32,008 nt of DNA, taken from contig CALHVP010000061.1 of NCBI GenBank assembly GCA_938038975.1, positions 86,329 to 118,336 of the forward strand, given 5' to 3'. Below, piece after piece: positions 1 to 8,474 of the stretch. A model generated the notes under the pieces. The model was given only the letters and a program-made list of their open reading frames with translations. It had not been told where the DNA came from and ran no database searches. The stretch comes from an uncultured Maribacter sp. GTDB lineage: Bacteria > Bacteroidota > Bacteroidia > Flavobacteriales > Flavobacteriaceae. The number at the start of each line of letters is the position of its first letter. The stretch's first letter is position 1. Made by a program: the position numbers and the translations under genes.

Positions 1-2
1 AG

Positions 3-980
3 GATGCTGAAAGAACCATTGATTTGTTCAAATACGAAGAAAAGGAAAAATGGATTTTATTATCGGAACATATCCGTTTTAAGTTTAGGTTTAACGGGCA
101 CATTATAGGTGCAACTTTTATTGAATTGGAATTATTTGGAAAACTTTTTGTTTTTTCCGGGGATATTGGACGCAACAAAGACCCATTGCTGGCACCCCCA
201 GAACGTCCTAAATGGGCAGATTATCTCTTTATCGAAAGTACCTACGGCAACAGATTACACCCAAAAGAAGATGTAGAAGGTATTTTAGTTTCTTTAATCA
301 AGAGTACCATTAATGAAAGAGGAAACCTGATTATTCCCTCTTTTGCAGTTGAACGCCTACAGTCGCTCATGTACACCATATGGCAATTGTACAAACGGAA
401 TAAAATCCCCAATATTCCCATTTTTATTGATAGTCCTATGGGTAACAACGTGTTATCCGTCTTTGAACGCTTTAAGGACTGGCATAAACTCACGCTGAAC
501 GAATACCATGCCATGTGCGACCATTTCAATATCATTAGTTCATATGCCGATACATGGAAAACCATTGACGACACTCGGCCGAAAATCGTTATTGCTGGCA
601 GTGGAATGGTTACGGGAGGCAGGGTTCTAACCTACCTAAAACAGCTCATCGATATTCCAACTACGACCGTCTTAATAGTTGGCTACCAAGCAGAAGGCAC
701 ACGTGGAAGACAGCTTTTAGAAGGCGCTCATGAACTAAAACTATTTGGAAAATACTTTCCCGTTAAAGCAACAATTAGGCATCTAGAAAGTCTATCGGCC
801 CACGCCGACCAAGAGGAGTTACTAACTTGGATGAGCAACATTCAAAACATTCCTGAAGGTGTATTTCTTATCCACGGTGAACCCATGGCACTCGATGCTT
901 TTAGGGTTAAAATCCAAGATGTTTATGGCTGGCAAGCACATATTCCCAAATTAAACGAAATACGGGAGTTTGTAGTATAA
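3..980 (+). CDS. MBL-fold beta-CASP RNA nuclease, 5' truncated by window edge
   Basis: The reading frame is open to the left edge, so the start lies outside the window. What remains is about 325 residues of a protein family usually near 450-465 residues, so the N-terminal part with the HxHxDH zinc motif is missing. Seen in order: a metal-binding FNGHIIGA segment, the SGDIGR aspartate motif, FIESTYGNR, then beta-CASP motif A (IPSFAVERLQ), IDSPM, motif B (AGSGMVTGGR) and motif C (SAHADQEE), ending with IHGEP. These are the hallmarks of the CPSF73/YSH1-like metallo-beta-lactamase RNA processing enzymes. It presumably cleaves RNA in the cytoplasm using two zinc ions. Substrate is unknown. The next gene begins 77 bp downstream behind its own operator. 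Confidence 0.9.
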   Translation, partial: DAERTIDLFKYEEKEKWILLSEHIRFKFRFNGHIIGATFIELELFGKLFVFSGDIGRNKDPLLAPPERPKWADYLFIESTYGNRLHPKEDVEGILVSLIKSTINERGNLIIPSFAVERLQSLMYTIWQLYKRNKIPNIPIFIDSPMGNNVLSVFERFKDWHKLTLNEYHAMCDHFNIISSYADTWKTIDDTRPKIVIAGSGMVTGGRVLTYLKQLIDIPTTTVLIVGYQAEGTRGRQLLEGAHELKLFGKYFPVKATIRHLESLSAHADQEELLTWMSNIQNIPEGVFLIHGEPMALDAFRVKIQDVYGWQAHIPKLNEIREFVV

Positions 981-991
981 GTTTTGTTTTC

Positions 992-1036
992 TGACCAAGG
1001 TCATTGTATGTGTTTTGAATAGGGGTTAATTTTTTG
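992..1036 (+). promoter_or_regulatory. CRP/FNR-type operator and -7 element for the 1057 gene
   Basis: TGACCAAGGTCA at 992-1003, followed by TT. A TAATTT -7-like element starts at 1027, 29.5 bp from the operator centre. Predicted transcription start is about 1039. Member of the set described in the findings. Confidence 0.7.
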
Positions 1037-1056
1037 GGAAATACATAAAAAGGCAA

Positions 1057-1467
1057 ATGAAAAAGCAAGAAAAGAAAGCAGAAGAATTACATTGGGAAAT
1101 ACAACAATGGAAATCACACTTTCAATTTTTGAATGATGAACTTCTTTTTATCACACGTCTTTTGGACAGTTATGTTTTTCAACCCAACACACCGAATCTA
1201 TTTGAGCGCTTACAAGATTATAAAACACGTATTAAGCAAATTGAAACCACCAAAAAAGGTATTCGCCAGCGTATCTCACAACAAGAAAATATATTGGGAG
1301 GCATGTTAGAGTGCACCAATAGTGCATGTGATTTGACCTACTACCGTAAACACGACAAACTACAAATTGAAATCGATGGTTGTTTATCTCAATTTCAAGA
1401 GTTAAAATCCGAAATTTTTAATTACGCAGGAGGAATTCTAAAAAAACGAAAGCCTATCTCTGAATAA
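1057..1467 (+). CDS. Small coiled-coil protein, paralogue A
   Basis: Uncharacterised 136-residue cytoplasmic protein with no signal peptide or membrane segment. It is rich in Lys, Glu and Gln and looks largely helical/coiled-coil. Residues 18-35 carry a signature, W-x3-[LF]-x-F-x2-DE-x2-F-x3-L, that is shared with the proteins at 1573-2064 and 15917-16387. The three are therefore diverged paralogues. Two cysteines (in ECTNSACD) occur only in this copy. The ATG sits 59.5 bp from the centre of a CRP/FNR-type operator. Function unknown. A role in the stress programme is inferred only from its promoter. Confidence 0.75.
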   Translation: MKKQEKKAEELHWEIQQWKSHFQFLNDELLFITRLLDSYVFQPNTPNLFERLQDYKTRIKQIETTKKGIRQRISQQENILGGMLECTNSACDLTYYRKHDKLQIEIDGCLSQFQELKSEIFNYAGGILKKRKPISE

Positions 1468-1492
1468 AAAGCTTTAAGACTTCTCCCCTAGC

Positions 1493-1535
1493 TGACCAAT
1501 GTCATTTTAATTTCTGCATACAAAGTTTAATTTGG
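1493..1535 (+). promoter_or_regulatory. CRP/FNR-type operator and -7 element for the 1573 operon
   Basis: TGACCAATGTCA at 1493-1504 followed by TT. TAATTTGG starts at 1528, 29.5 bp from the centre. Predicted start of transcription is about 1540. It would drive the coiled-coil protein, lipoprotein and D-lactate dehydrogenase as one operon. Confidence 0.72.
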
Positions 1536-1572
1536 TATTTCACATGTATTCTTAACTTTTTAAAAATTCATC

Positions 1573-2064
1573 ATGAGCACTAAAAAAACAACAATAGAGT
1601 ATATAGAATGGTTTGATGCAGAGCAAATGCACGAACATTCAAAGAAATGGTTTTCAGAGCTATCTTTCATTAAAGATGAGCAGCAATTTTTAAAAAACCT
1701 GATTCAAACGTTCGCTATAAAACCTTTGAACAAAATACAATTTGGACGATTAGAAGGTTTTAAAAAGGCTATAGAAGAAAATGAGTATAGACTGGAACTA
1801 CTTTTTAAAAAAGTGCAAAAACATATAAACCAATTGCGAATCATGCTAGACGATGTAAATCAACTGGATATGGAAAAAGCCTACAGAAAAACGCATAGAA
1901 AACTTAATTCAATGGTTAATGTATACCTACTGGACTATAGAACTGTCAAGGAAAGGGGATTCATAAAATTATCATCTATCCTAAAAGCAGAAAAAGAGAA
2001 AATTGCTTTGGGCAATCCTGATTATAAAATCACCAACGTCAACAAAGAAACTCGAACATCATGA
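1573..2064 (+). CDS. Small coiled-coil protein, paralogue B
   Basis: Uncharacterised 163-residue helical, Lys/Glu-rich protein. It carries the family signature at residues 26-43 (W26, L30, F32, D35-E36, F39, L43) seen also in the 1057 and 15917 genes. No signal peptide and no cysteines. First gene of an operon: its TGA stop overlaps the ATG of the lipoprotein gene (ATGA), which in turn overlaps the dehydrogenase gene, so translation is probably coupled. Function not known. Confidence 0.75.
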   Translation: MSTKKTTIEYIEWFDAEQMHEHSKKWFSELSFIKDEQQFLKNLIQTFAIKPLNKIQFGRLEGFKKAIEENEYRLELLFKKVQKHINQLRIMLDDVNQLDMEKAYRKTHRKLNSMVNVYLLDYRTVKERGFIKLSSILKAEKEKIALGNPDYKITNVNKETRTS

Positions 2065-2720
2065 AACGTATATCAATTGTACTATTACTATTAATTTTTG
2101 GTTGCTCCGATGTGAGCTTAGTAGAAAATTGGAAAAATCCGGATATTGTATTATTTGACGCACAGAAAGTACTAATCGTAGGTATAACAAGTGATAAAGA
2201 TGCTCGAATTAAATTTGAGAATAAATTGAAAAAGCAATTTGACAAGCGGGATGTTGAATCCATGAGAAGCCTAGATGTTTTCGATATAAACTTTACCGAT
2301 TCCAGAAAAACAGAAAAAGAGTTGGACTACTTTGAGGAAAGCCTATTGGACAAGGACTTCGATGCTATATTACTAACTAAGTTAATCGGATCTGAAACAC
2401 GCCAATCCCTAAGAAAAACTATGAATGAATTATATGAAAGTAAGGACGGGTTCAATGAGGACTATAGAAGGCATCAAAATATTTATTATGAAGATGAGTA
2501 TTATGAAAATTTTACGGTGTACAATGCAGAGACCTCATTGTATTGCATCTGTGCAGGTAAAGAACGGTCGCTTATTTGGCGTGGTAGTATAGATATTATG
2601 GACCCAAAAAACATTGACAAAACCATTGATGATTATGTACAACTGGTCATATTGGCAATGGAAGAACAAGATTTAATTTTTAGAAAAGAAAAGCAAAATG
2701 ATGAAGTTACTGGTCTATAG
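2061..2720 (+). CDS. Predicted outer-membrane or periplasmic lipoprotein
   Basis: 219 residues. A short signal peptide with a hydrophobic run (IVLLLLIFG) ends in a lipobox, LIFGC, so Cys15 is the likely lipidated residue. The mature part begins with a VENWKNPD motif and alternating beta-strand/charged segments, resembling DUF4136-type or LPP20-like small lipoproteins, but I cannot assign the family firmly. The C-terminal half is unusually acidic and tyrosine-rich. Overlaps its neighbours on both sides (4 nt with the coiled-coil gene, 23 nt with the dehydrogenase gene), indicating tight operon packing. Confidence 0.75.
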   Translation: MKRISIVLLLLIFGCSDVSLVENWKNPDIVLFDAQKVLIVGITSDKDARIKFENKLKKQFDKRDVESMRSLDVFDINFTDSRKTEKELDYFEESLLDKDFDAILLTKLIGSETRQSLRKTMNELYESKDGFNEDYRRHQNIYYEDEYYENFTVYNAETSLYCICAGKERSLIWRGSIDIMDPKNIDKTIDDYVQLVILAMEEQDLIFRKEKQNDEVTGL

Positions 2721-3708
2721 TACAAAAAAATTTGAATTACCCTTTTTAGAAAAAGCGAATGGTAACCGACACAAAGTAACCTATATAGCGGATGCTTTAG
2801 ATAGTGAAACGGCGATTCAAGCTGTCGGGTACAAGGTAATTTCAATATTTTCTGGTGATGATGCTTCTTCTATTGTTTTAGAAAAATTATGGGAACTAGG
2901 AGTACGTTACATTACACTGCGTTCTTCTGGACATAACAACATTAATATAAAAACAGCGAAACGTTATGGTTTTAGAGTTGCTAACTCCCCAGATTACTCT
3001 CCTTACGCTATTGCAGAACATGCGGTTGGTTTACTGCTTGCCTTTAATAGAAAAATCATTTTAGCAGATAAACAGGTACGCACATATAATTTTCTGCAGC
3101 ACAATTTAATGGGATTCGATATACACGGTAAGACCGTTGGAATAATTGGAACAGGACGTATAGGTAGCGTAATGGTAAAGATTATGCATGGTTTTGGATG
3201 CAAAATAATTGCCACTGACCTTGAGGAAGATAATGATTTGATAGAGTTATGTGGGGTTACCTATGTCCCTTTGGAAGAATTATGTAGTCAATCCGATATC
3301 ATTAGTATTCATATACCACTTACCTATGATAATCACCAATTAATCAACAGGAATAAATTGGAACTAATGAAACGAAACGTAATCCTAATAAATACGGCAA
3401 GAGGAGCAATAGTTGATACCAAGGAACTCATTAAAGCTTTAGAAAAGAATACTATAGGTGGCTATTGTACAGATGTATACGAAAAAGAGAAAGGAAGCTT
3501 TTTTCTGGATAATTCTAAAAATGGATTAAAGGATAAACAGTTAAAGAAACTACTGTCATTTTCCAACGTGCTATTAACTCCCCACCAAGCTTTTGTTACT
3601 AAGGAAGCGCTGGCCAACATTGCAGAGGTTATGATCAGTACTATTACAAATTGGGAAAAAGGATTGCTATGCAAAAATGAGCTAGGATTAGAACTTATAG
3701 ACTCATAG
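2698..3708 (+). CDS. ldhA: D-lactate dehydrogenase (D-2-hydroxyacid dehydrogenase)
   Basis: 336-residue NAD-dependent D-2-hydroxyacid dehydrogenase, of usual length for D-lactate dehydrogenases. It interconverts pyruvate and D-lactate and re-oxidises NADH in fermentation. The Rossmann motif GIIGTGRIG is at about 148-156. The catalytic triad falls at R235 (in NTARGAIV), E264 (in DVYEKE) and H296 (in TPHQAF), the same numbering as in Lactobacillus D-LDH. The start at 2698 gives MM; 2701 is an equally possible start. It is the third gene of the operon starting at 1573. Its stop overlaps the end of the convergent cls gene by 6 bp. Substrate preference for pyruvate is inferred from family; other 2-ketoacids are possible. 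Confidence 0.88.
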   Translation: MMKLLVYSTKKFELPFLEKANGNRHKVTYIADALDSETAIQAVGYKVISIFSGDDASSIVLEKLWELGVRYITLRSSGHNNINIKTAKRYGFRVANSPDYSPYAIAEHAVGLLLAFNRKIILADKQVRTYNFLQHNLMGFDIHGKTVGIIGTGRIGSVMVKIMHGFGCKIIATDLEEDNDLIELCGVTYVPLEELCSQSDIISIHIPLTYDNHQLINRNKLELMKRNVILINTARGAIVDTKELIKALEKNTIGGYCTDVYEKEKGSFFLDNSKNGLKDKQLKKLLSFSNVLLTPHQAFVTKEALANIAEVMISTITNWEKGLLCKNELGLELIDS

Positions 3709-5109
3709 TAGTGGGCTGAACAACTTTCCAAAACCTTCTTTTAATTTATCTAATAGAGATCTTTGCATATATTCAGGATATGAAAGCATTGTACTTATGT
3801 TGGCATCCTTGAGAAAATCTGTTTTCAATAATTGTGCAAAAGTTTGATCGTAAACGATAGCGTTAACCTCATAGTTTTGTTCAAAACTACGATCATCCAA
3901 ATTTGCGGTTCCAATGGTACTAACAGCATCATCGCTAACTATAATTTTACTGTGTAAAAACCCATCTGGGAAAAGATAAATCTTAATACCAGATTTTAAT
4001 AGGGGCTCAAAATAAGAACGTACACTCCAGTTTACTATTTTACTATCTGCATTTTCGGAGACCATCAAGCGAACATCTACCCCACTTCTTACCAATGTTT
4101 GTAATGCCTGCATGATCGCTTGGCCAGGAATAATATAAGGATTAGTAATATAAAGGTATTTTTTCGCACTGTTAATCATTGTAAAATAGGCCTGTTCCAG
4201 TGATGGAAAATCATCATCTGGACCACCAGAAACTATTTGTACCAGCGCTCCCTTATCATCCGAAATCACTATATCCTGCAAGGGTAACGGTTCAATAATT
4301 AGTTGACTTACCAAATACCAATCCATTGTAAAAACATAATCTAAATGGTTAGCCGCTTGGCCTTCTAATTTGAGATGCATATCGTGCCAGCTGCCCAAAG
4401 CAGCATCTCCTTTCAAATATTTATCAGATATATTGATACCTCCCGTAAAGGCGATATAACCATCGATGACTATTATTTTTCGATGATTTCTGTAATTTAA
4501 TGAGGAAAGGAAGCGACCAAATTTAAAAGGGAGAAAAGGATATACTTCTACGCCAATAGCAATCAAGCTTTTTAAATAAGACTTACTTAAAGAAAAACTA
4601 CCGATACCATCATAAATCATTCTAACCTTTACATTTTGAGCTATTTTCTTTTTGAAAAGCTGTAGTAACCTATCTGCCAGTTCACCTTCCTCATAAATAT
4701 AATATTGTAAATGTATTTGCTGCTCTGCCCCTTCCAAGGCATTAAATATAGACTCAAATGTGGTTTTACCATCTTTCAGCAATGTGAGCTTGTTACTTTT
4801 TGTAGGTGGGAAATAGGAGTTTTTATAAACCAGTATCATTAATTTTTGATAGCTTCCTGCAAGCGTAGCTAAATGATTTGAAGTAGGTTTAGTAAGGTTT
4901 ACAAATGCTTCCTTTTTTAACTGTAGTAATTTATTCTTTCTGCGATTTCTTCCCAATAAAAGATATAGGAATATGCCACCAACCGGAACTGTAAATATTG
5001 CCAAAAGCCAAGCTAACGTTTTTGAAGGTTTCGCCCCGTGTAATAGTATGCTCACCACAATGAATAGTGCAAGTATAATATAAAGGGCTAACAAAATACT
5101 AATCCACAT
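3703..5109 (-). CDS. cls: Cardiolipin synthase (phospholipase D family)
   Basis: 468 residues, normal length for bacterial Cls. Two N-terminal membrane helices (residues ~3-25 and ~32-52) are followed by the phospholipase D domain with two HKD motifs, HRKIIVIDGYIAFTGG and LHSKIIVSDDAVSTIGTANL. Each is followed by the typical asparagine/aspartate context (NISDKY, LDDRSFEQNYE). It condenses two phosphatidylglycerols into cardiolipin at the inner membrane. It lies 43 bp downstream of the TonB-like gene on the same strand and is probably cotranscribed from the operator at 5928-5939. The window also has a CDP-alcohol phosphatidyltransferase, so envelope phospholipid remodelling recurs. Confidence 0.93.
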   Translation of the reverse strand: MWISILLALYIILALFIVVSILLHGAKPSKTLAWLLAIFTVPVGGIFLYLLLGRNRRKNKLLQLKKEAFVNLTKPTSNHLATLAGSYQKLMILVYKNSYFPPTKSNKLTLLKDGKTTFESIFNALEGAEQQIHLQYYIYEEGELADRLLQLFKKKIAQNVKVRMIYDGIGSFSLSKSYLKSLIAIGVEVYPFLPFKFGRFLSSLNYRNHRKIIVIDGYIAFTGGINISDKYLKGDAALGSWHDMHLKLEGQAANHLDYVFTMDWYLVSQLIIEPLPLQDIVISDDKGALVQIVSGGPDDDFPSLEQAYFTMINSAKKYLYITNPYIIPGQAIMQALQTLVRSGVDVRLMVSENADSKIVNWSVRSYFEPLLKSGIKIYLFPDGFLHSKIIVSDDAVSTIGTANLDDRSFEQNYEVNAIVYDQTFAQLLKTDFLKDANISTMLSYPEYMQRSLLDKLKEGFGKLFSPLL

Positions 5110-5120
5110 AGGTTCCTTTT

Positions 5121-5156
5121 GTAGTTTCTTTAAAAAGCAATAGTACAGGAAACTAC
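5121..5156 (-). other. Intercistronic inverted repeat between tonB-like and cls
   Basis: GTAGTTTC at 5121-5128 pairs perfectly with GAAACTAC at 5149-5156, with a 20-nt loop. On the minus strand it is followed by AAAAGG rather than a U tract, so it is not a classical terminator. It could be a processing or mRNA-stability hairpin. Confidence 0.4.
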
Positions 5157-5875
5157 ATCAATTTAAAAGTTACTGGAATACTAAAAGGTACTTTAACAGA
5201 CCTACCCCTTTGTTTTCCAGCAGTCATTTTGGGTAAAGTTGCAATAATCCTTTCTGCTTCATTTTCCAAAAGTCTATCAGGGCCTCTCGTTTTAATATCG
5301 GTAATGTTACCATCAACATTTATAATAAACTGGACGTGTACTTTCCCCTGTATCCCCATCTCTAAAGCTATCTCAGGATATCTGAAGTTCTTCTTTACAT
5401 GTTCCTGAATTTTTTGCTCAAAGCAAGCCCTTCTTTCTTCCTTTGCTACTTGCTCGCATCCTGGAAATACCGGCACATCCTCAATAACGGCAAAAGGTAC
5501 TGTTATTTCTTCCTCAACTTCATCAACCATAATATCATCTACGGATATTATTATAGCATTTATTTCAGTTTCCTGATTCATTTCCGTGCTCTGAATAAAT
5601 GTTTCCTCGATTTCGTCGGCATCGGCAATTACTTCGATAATAGTAGGAACAGTTGGCGGCGGTGGCGGTGGTAATTTAAGAGCTTCCGTTATTGGGACTT
5701 CTTCCTTTAAATCTGAATCTATCATATGTGCAATGACAACTTCAGATAAAGTAGTATCATAACTTTTGTACTCCAAAGCTCTCCAAGTAATAAAGAGTAC
5801 TAGAGTAAGACCAATGACAAAAAATAGACCACTATCCTTGTTTAAATCGGCTTTTGGATTTTTTTTAAGTTTCAT
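5153..5875 (-). CDS. TonB-like energy transducer
   Basis: 240 residues. A single N-terminal membrane anchor (residues ~17-34) is followed by a proline run (LPPPPPPTVP at ~68-77), an acidic linker and a C-terminal TonB domain (about 165-240) with NFRYPEIALEMGIQGKV, VQFIINVDGNI and the terminal PVTFKLM strand. This architecture spans the periplasm and links the ExbB/ExbD motor to outer-membrane receptors. No exbB, exbD or receptor lies nearby, so this is an orphan TonB. The mid-region VFPGCE motif is common in Bacteroidota TonB paralogues. It is the first gene of a two-gene unit with cls, behind a CRP/FNR-type operator. Confidence 0.88.
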   Translation of the reverse strand: MKLKKNPKADLNKDSGLFFVIGLTLVLFITWRALEYKSYDTTLSEVVIAHMIDSDLKEEVPITEALKLPPPPPPTVPTIIEVIADADEIEETFIQSTEMNQETEINAIIISVDDIMVDEVEEEITVPFAVIEDVPVFPGCEQVAKEERRACFEQKIQEHVKKNFRYPEIALEMGIQGKVHVQFIINVDGNITDIKTRGPDRLLENEAERIIATLPKMTAGKQRGRSVKVPFSIPVTFKLM

Positions 5876-5896
5876 TATCTTGAGGTTTGCGTTTAT

Positions 5897-5939
5897 TCAA
5901 AATAATACAGGTATTAGCACGTCACAATGATGTAGATCA
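5897..5939 (-). promoter_or_regulatory. CRP/FNR-type operator and -7 element for tonB-like/cls
   Basis: Read on the minus strand: TGATCTACATCA (5939-5928) followed by TTG. TATTTTG begins at 5904, 29.5 bp from the operator centre. The gene starts 58.5 bp from the centre. Confidence 0.7.
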
Positions 5940-6043
5940 GTGGTATGAAAATTTACTTTATACTCATCGTAGGTCTCTTTGATTTCATTTGATAGTTTGA
6001 TTTAAGCGAATTTTTGAGTTTTGGTTTATTATAAGCAAACAAT

Positions 6044-6211
6044 TCACAGCTGAAAATCTTTTTCTGATTTGATTTCAACATCGCTCAACTGTAACCCCAA
6101 ATTTTTCAGGTCCAAACTAATCTTTTGTTCATGAACCCTCGCATATATTTGTGTTGTAGAAATTTTGGTATGCCCTAGCATCTTAGAGACCGTTTCAACA
6201 GGTACTCCATT
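6044..6211 (-). pseudogene. C-terminal remnant of a tyrosine recombinase (integrase)
   Basis: A minus-strand frame too short for an ORF list encodes NGVPVETVSKMLGHTKISTT, then QIYARVHEQKISLDLKNL, and continues to a TGA stop at 6046-6044. This is the C-terminal end of a Bacteroidota phage-type integrase: LGHxxxxTTxxYAxV is the tail that contains the catalytic second His and nucleophile Tyr. The upstream part of the gene is absent. At position 6211 the reading runs straight into the terminal inverted repeat of the IS3-family element, and no matching integrase sequence continues on the far side at 7200. About 55 residues remain, so it is non-functional. It marks a former mobile element. Nothing else is seen in 5940-6043. 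Confidence 0.85.
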
Positions 6212-6302
6212 GTGACCTCCTCACATTAAACCGGACAGTTAAAAAAATAGAGAATATCGGGCGAATAAATGTTTAACTTTAATCAAGTAATTGCGTAATC
6301 AA

Positions 6303-6549
6303 ATGATCAAAGTATTCTGAATCGGAGTTTGTATTTGTAATCAAACAAGTAGAGACCGGCACCCGTATCCAAGAGGTGTGTCATATGATGGGTATCAGTG
6401 AGGCCACTTTTTACAATTGGAAGAAGAAATATGGAGGGCTTGGTGTCTCTGAACTATATAGGTTAAAGAACCTCGAAGAAGAGAATTCACAGTTGAAGAA
6501 ACTGGTGGCCGACCTAAGCCTTACAAACAGATTTTACAGGACATGCTGA
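6303..6549 (+). pseudogene. IS3-family orfA remnant, frameshifted
   Basis: An ATG at 6303 is followed by one base and then, in a different frame, SKYSESEFVFVIKQVE and a helix-turn-helix with GISEATFYNWKKKYGG. Next comes the leucine-zipper segment LKNLEEENSQLKKLVADLSL, after which the frame ends at TGA 6547-6549. The matching continuation KQILQDMLKKKVLRPPRK lies in another frame just downstream. So there is one indel at the start codon and another near 6525. The usual product is a ~90-residue DNA-binding subunit of the transposase. Confidence 0.8.
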
Positions 6550-7140
6550 AAAAAAAAGTTCTGAGACCGCCCCGAAAAAGTGGGATGGTCGATAACATCA
6601 GGATGTCAGTACAACATCTCCGTTTAGCGTTGCTCTAAGCTCGTGTTATTACATAAGAGTGTTTTTAATTATAAAGCCAAGGGGCTTAGTGATGAACTGC
6701 TTCGCATGCGAATAAACGAGATAGCTTCCGTAAGGGCGCGCTATGGGTTCTGGCGCATCCATATCCTTTTGAAAAGGGAAGGCTTTATTGACAAAAATAA
6801 GCGCATGTACAAGGTCTATTTTGAGGAGGGGCTCAATCTTAGGTCAAAACAACCAAAACGTATAAAAGTGGATAACGGGATCGAGTTCATCAGTAAAATA
6901 TTGGACAGGTGGGCATACGAGAACGAAGTGGAGCTAGACCTCTCAAGACCAGTAAAACCAACAGATTATCCATTTATCGAAAGCTTCAACGGTTCGTTAA
7001 GGGACGAATGTTTGAACGCCAATTGGTTGTTTTTTTTTGAAGATGCACAGGAAAAGTTCGATATTTGGAGGAAGGACTATAATGGATTTCGACCGCACAG
7101 CTCGTTGGGGGTACATCGTCCAACTAGTATATCGAAATGA
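6543..7140 (+). pseudogene. IS3-family orfB transposase remnant with internal deletion
   Basis: The frame begins MLKKKVLRPP but is interrupted by a TAG near 6627 and shifted. From about 6645 it runs unbroken to 7140. Visible: the N-terminal helical region (YGFWRIHILLKREGF), then LNLRSKQPKR joined directly to IKVDNGIEFISK, and IESFNGSLRDECLN with FRPHSSLG at the end. Compared with the family, about 60-70 residues carrying the first catalytic Asp of the DDE triad are missing at the QPKR/IKVD junction. The second Asp (VDNG) and the Glu (IESFNG) are present. It cannot be active. Confidence 0.85.
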
Positions 7141-7266
7141 ATGAAAATAGCCCGAATTCTCTAGTTATGACCAGTACTTAAATATGGGAGGAGGTCACAC
7201 CCTAGGTATATTTTGCGGTTTAATTACAATGGCCTTTCTAAGGAATATCCACAAAGTCCTAAGTAC

Positions 7267-8402
7267 TTATTCATCTTTCTTTTCCTCAAATAAAAGTCGT
7301 AGCAAGCGGTATTGGGCATGGTCGAATTTATTCAGGAAAAGATCCTTTTTTCTGGTAAGTCCATCTTCCAACAAATAACTCAGCGGTTCCGTAAGTTCAA
7401 AACTTCTAAAAATTTCTTTTGAGATTGCCAATAGGGGAAGTGCTAGAATCATGCCCGAGATACCCCAGATAATCCCCCCGGTAAAGAGTCCAAGAATAAT
7501 AAAAAATGGATTTATTTTAATACTCGGTCCCATGACATTGGGCGATATGATATTTCCCTCGATTTGTTGCACGATAATATAAAGGATAACTACGCCAATA
7601 GGTTGCCATAAGTTATCGGATACCATGAGCATATAAAAAAAAGGGAGAATACCTCCAATGGAGGTGCCAACATAGGGAATGATTTCAAGAAAGCCTGCCA
7701 AAAACCCCCAAAAGAATGGATATGGAACACCGATCAACCATAAACCAGAGCCTATCAATAGACCTAAAATAAGAATTACTAGACCCTGACCGATTAAATA
7801 GCGCTTGGCCAGCATTTGAATTTCTTCGAAGGCTCTTATGGCTCTATCACGATTTTTCGGATTTATTTGCACAAGGCAAAAGTTTTTAAAAGCAGTACGA
7901 TATAAAAGTATGAAATAGGTAATGACGATAACCAAGCCTGCATTCGCGAAAACGTAACCGGTGGATTGCAGGCTTTCTTGAATAACATCCATTGGAACGT
8001 CCGATGCTGCAAGAATATTATTTGAAATCCATTGAGAAGTTGAATCAGCATCAAGATTGAATTTTTGATCTGACCAATCAAATATAGAGACCAAGACCTC
8101 GTTCAGCCTTTCCCGAACCGAAGGAAGGTCGTTGAAAAGAATGCGAGATTGATTGAAAAAGAAAAAAAGCACCCCGATTAAGGGGACAACTGCAACAATG
8201 TATGCGGTAAAAATGGATAAGATGCGACTGCGCAGCTTTTTCTCAAAAAAAGCAACAATCGGTTTTAACATCAAGGCAAAAAAAAAGCGAATACTAAAGG
8301 AGCGATGACCACCTTACCAACAATAAGAATCCAGATTATCGCGGTTACGATAAAGAGCAAGTAAAAAACGTTTGCCAAATTGATGTTGTATTTTTTTTGC
8401 AT
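7267..8402 (-). pseudogene. AI-2E family transporter, frameshifted in a poly-A tract
   Basis: The long frame (7267-8274, 335 residues) holds most of an AI-2E/PurR-type permease: several membrane helices, a central soluble loop (about 60-130), and the family motifs PYPFFWGFLAGFLEIIPYVG and QQIEGNIISPNVMG. Its true N-terminus is in another frame: ATG at 8402 starts MQKKYNINLANVFYLLFI and runs through VVIAPLVFAFFL into a run of nine T (minus strand; 8278-8286). There it must shift by one base to continue ALMLKPIVAFFEKK. With the shift repaired the protein is 378 residues, normal for the family. It lies 72 bp downstream of the TerB-like gene. Either a pseudogene, a sequencing error or slippage-controlled expression. 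The exported substrate is unknown. Confidence 0.8.
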
Positions 8403-8474
8403 GCCTAAGTATATAGTGCTGTTTGATTGTTCATTACCATCTTTATTCGCGCCATTGAATTTACTTGAATTCTA

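Larger units (their letters stand above)
6211..7199 (+). mobile_element. Degenerate IS3-family insertion sequence
   Basis: Terminal inverted repeats bound the element. The left end is TGTGACCTCCTCACATTAA from 6211. The right end, reverse-complemented from 7199, is TGTGACCTCCTCCCATATT. The first 12 bases match perfectly. Inside are remnants of orfA and orfB transposase frames, both broken. About 989 bp remain, shorter than the ~1.2-1.5 kb usual for the family. The flanks (CCAT on the left, CCCT on the right) show no clear target duplication, and the interrupted integrase does not resume at the right side, so deletion or rearrangement happened after insertion. Confidence 0.9.

Noticed and set aside
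6207-7203. Target-site duplication around the IS
   Set aside because: Left flank CCAT and right flank CCCT do not match convincingly, and the flanking gene does not continue on the other side.
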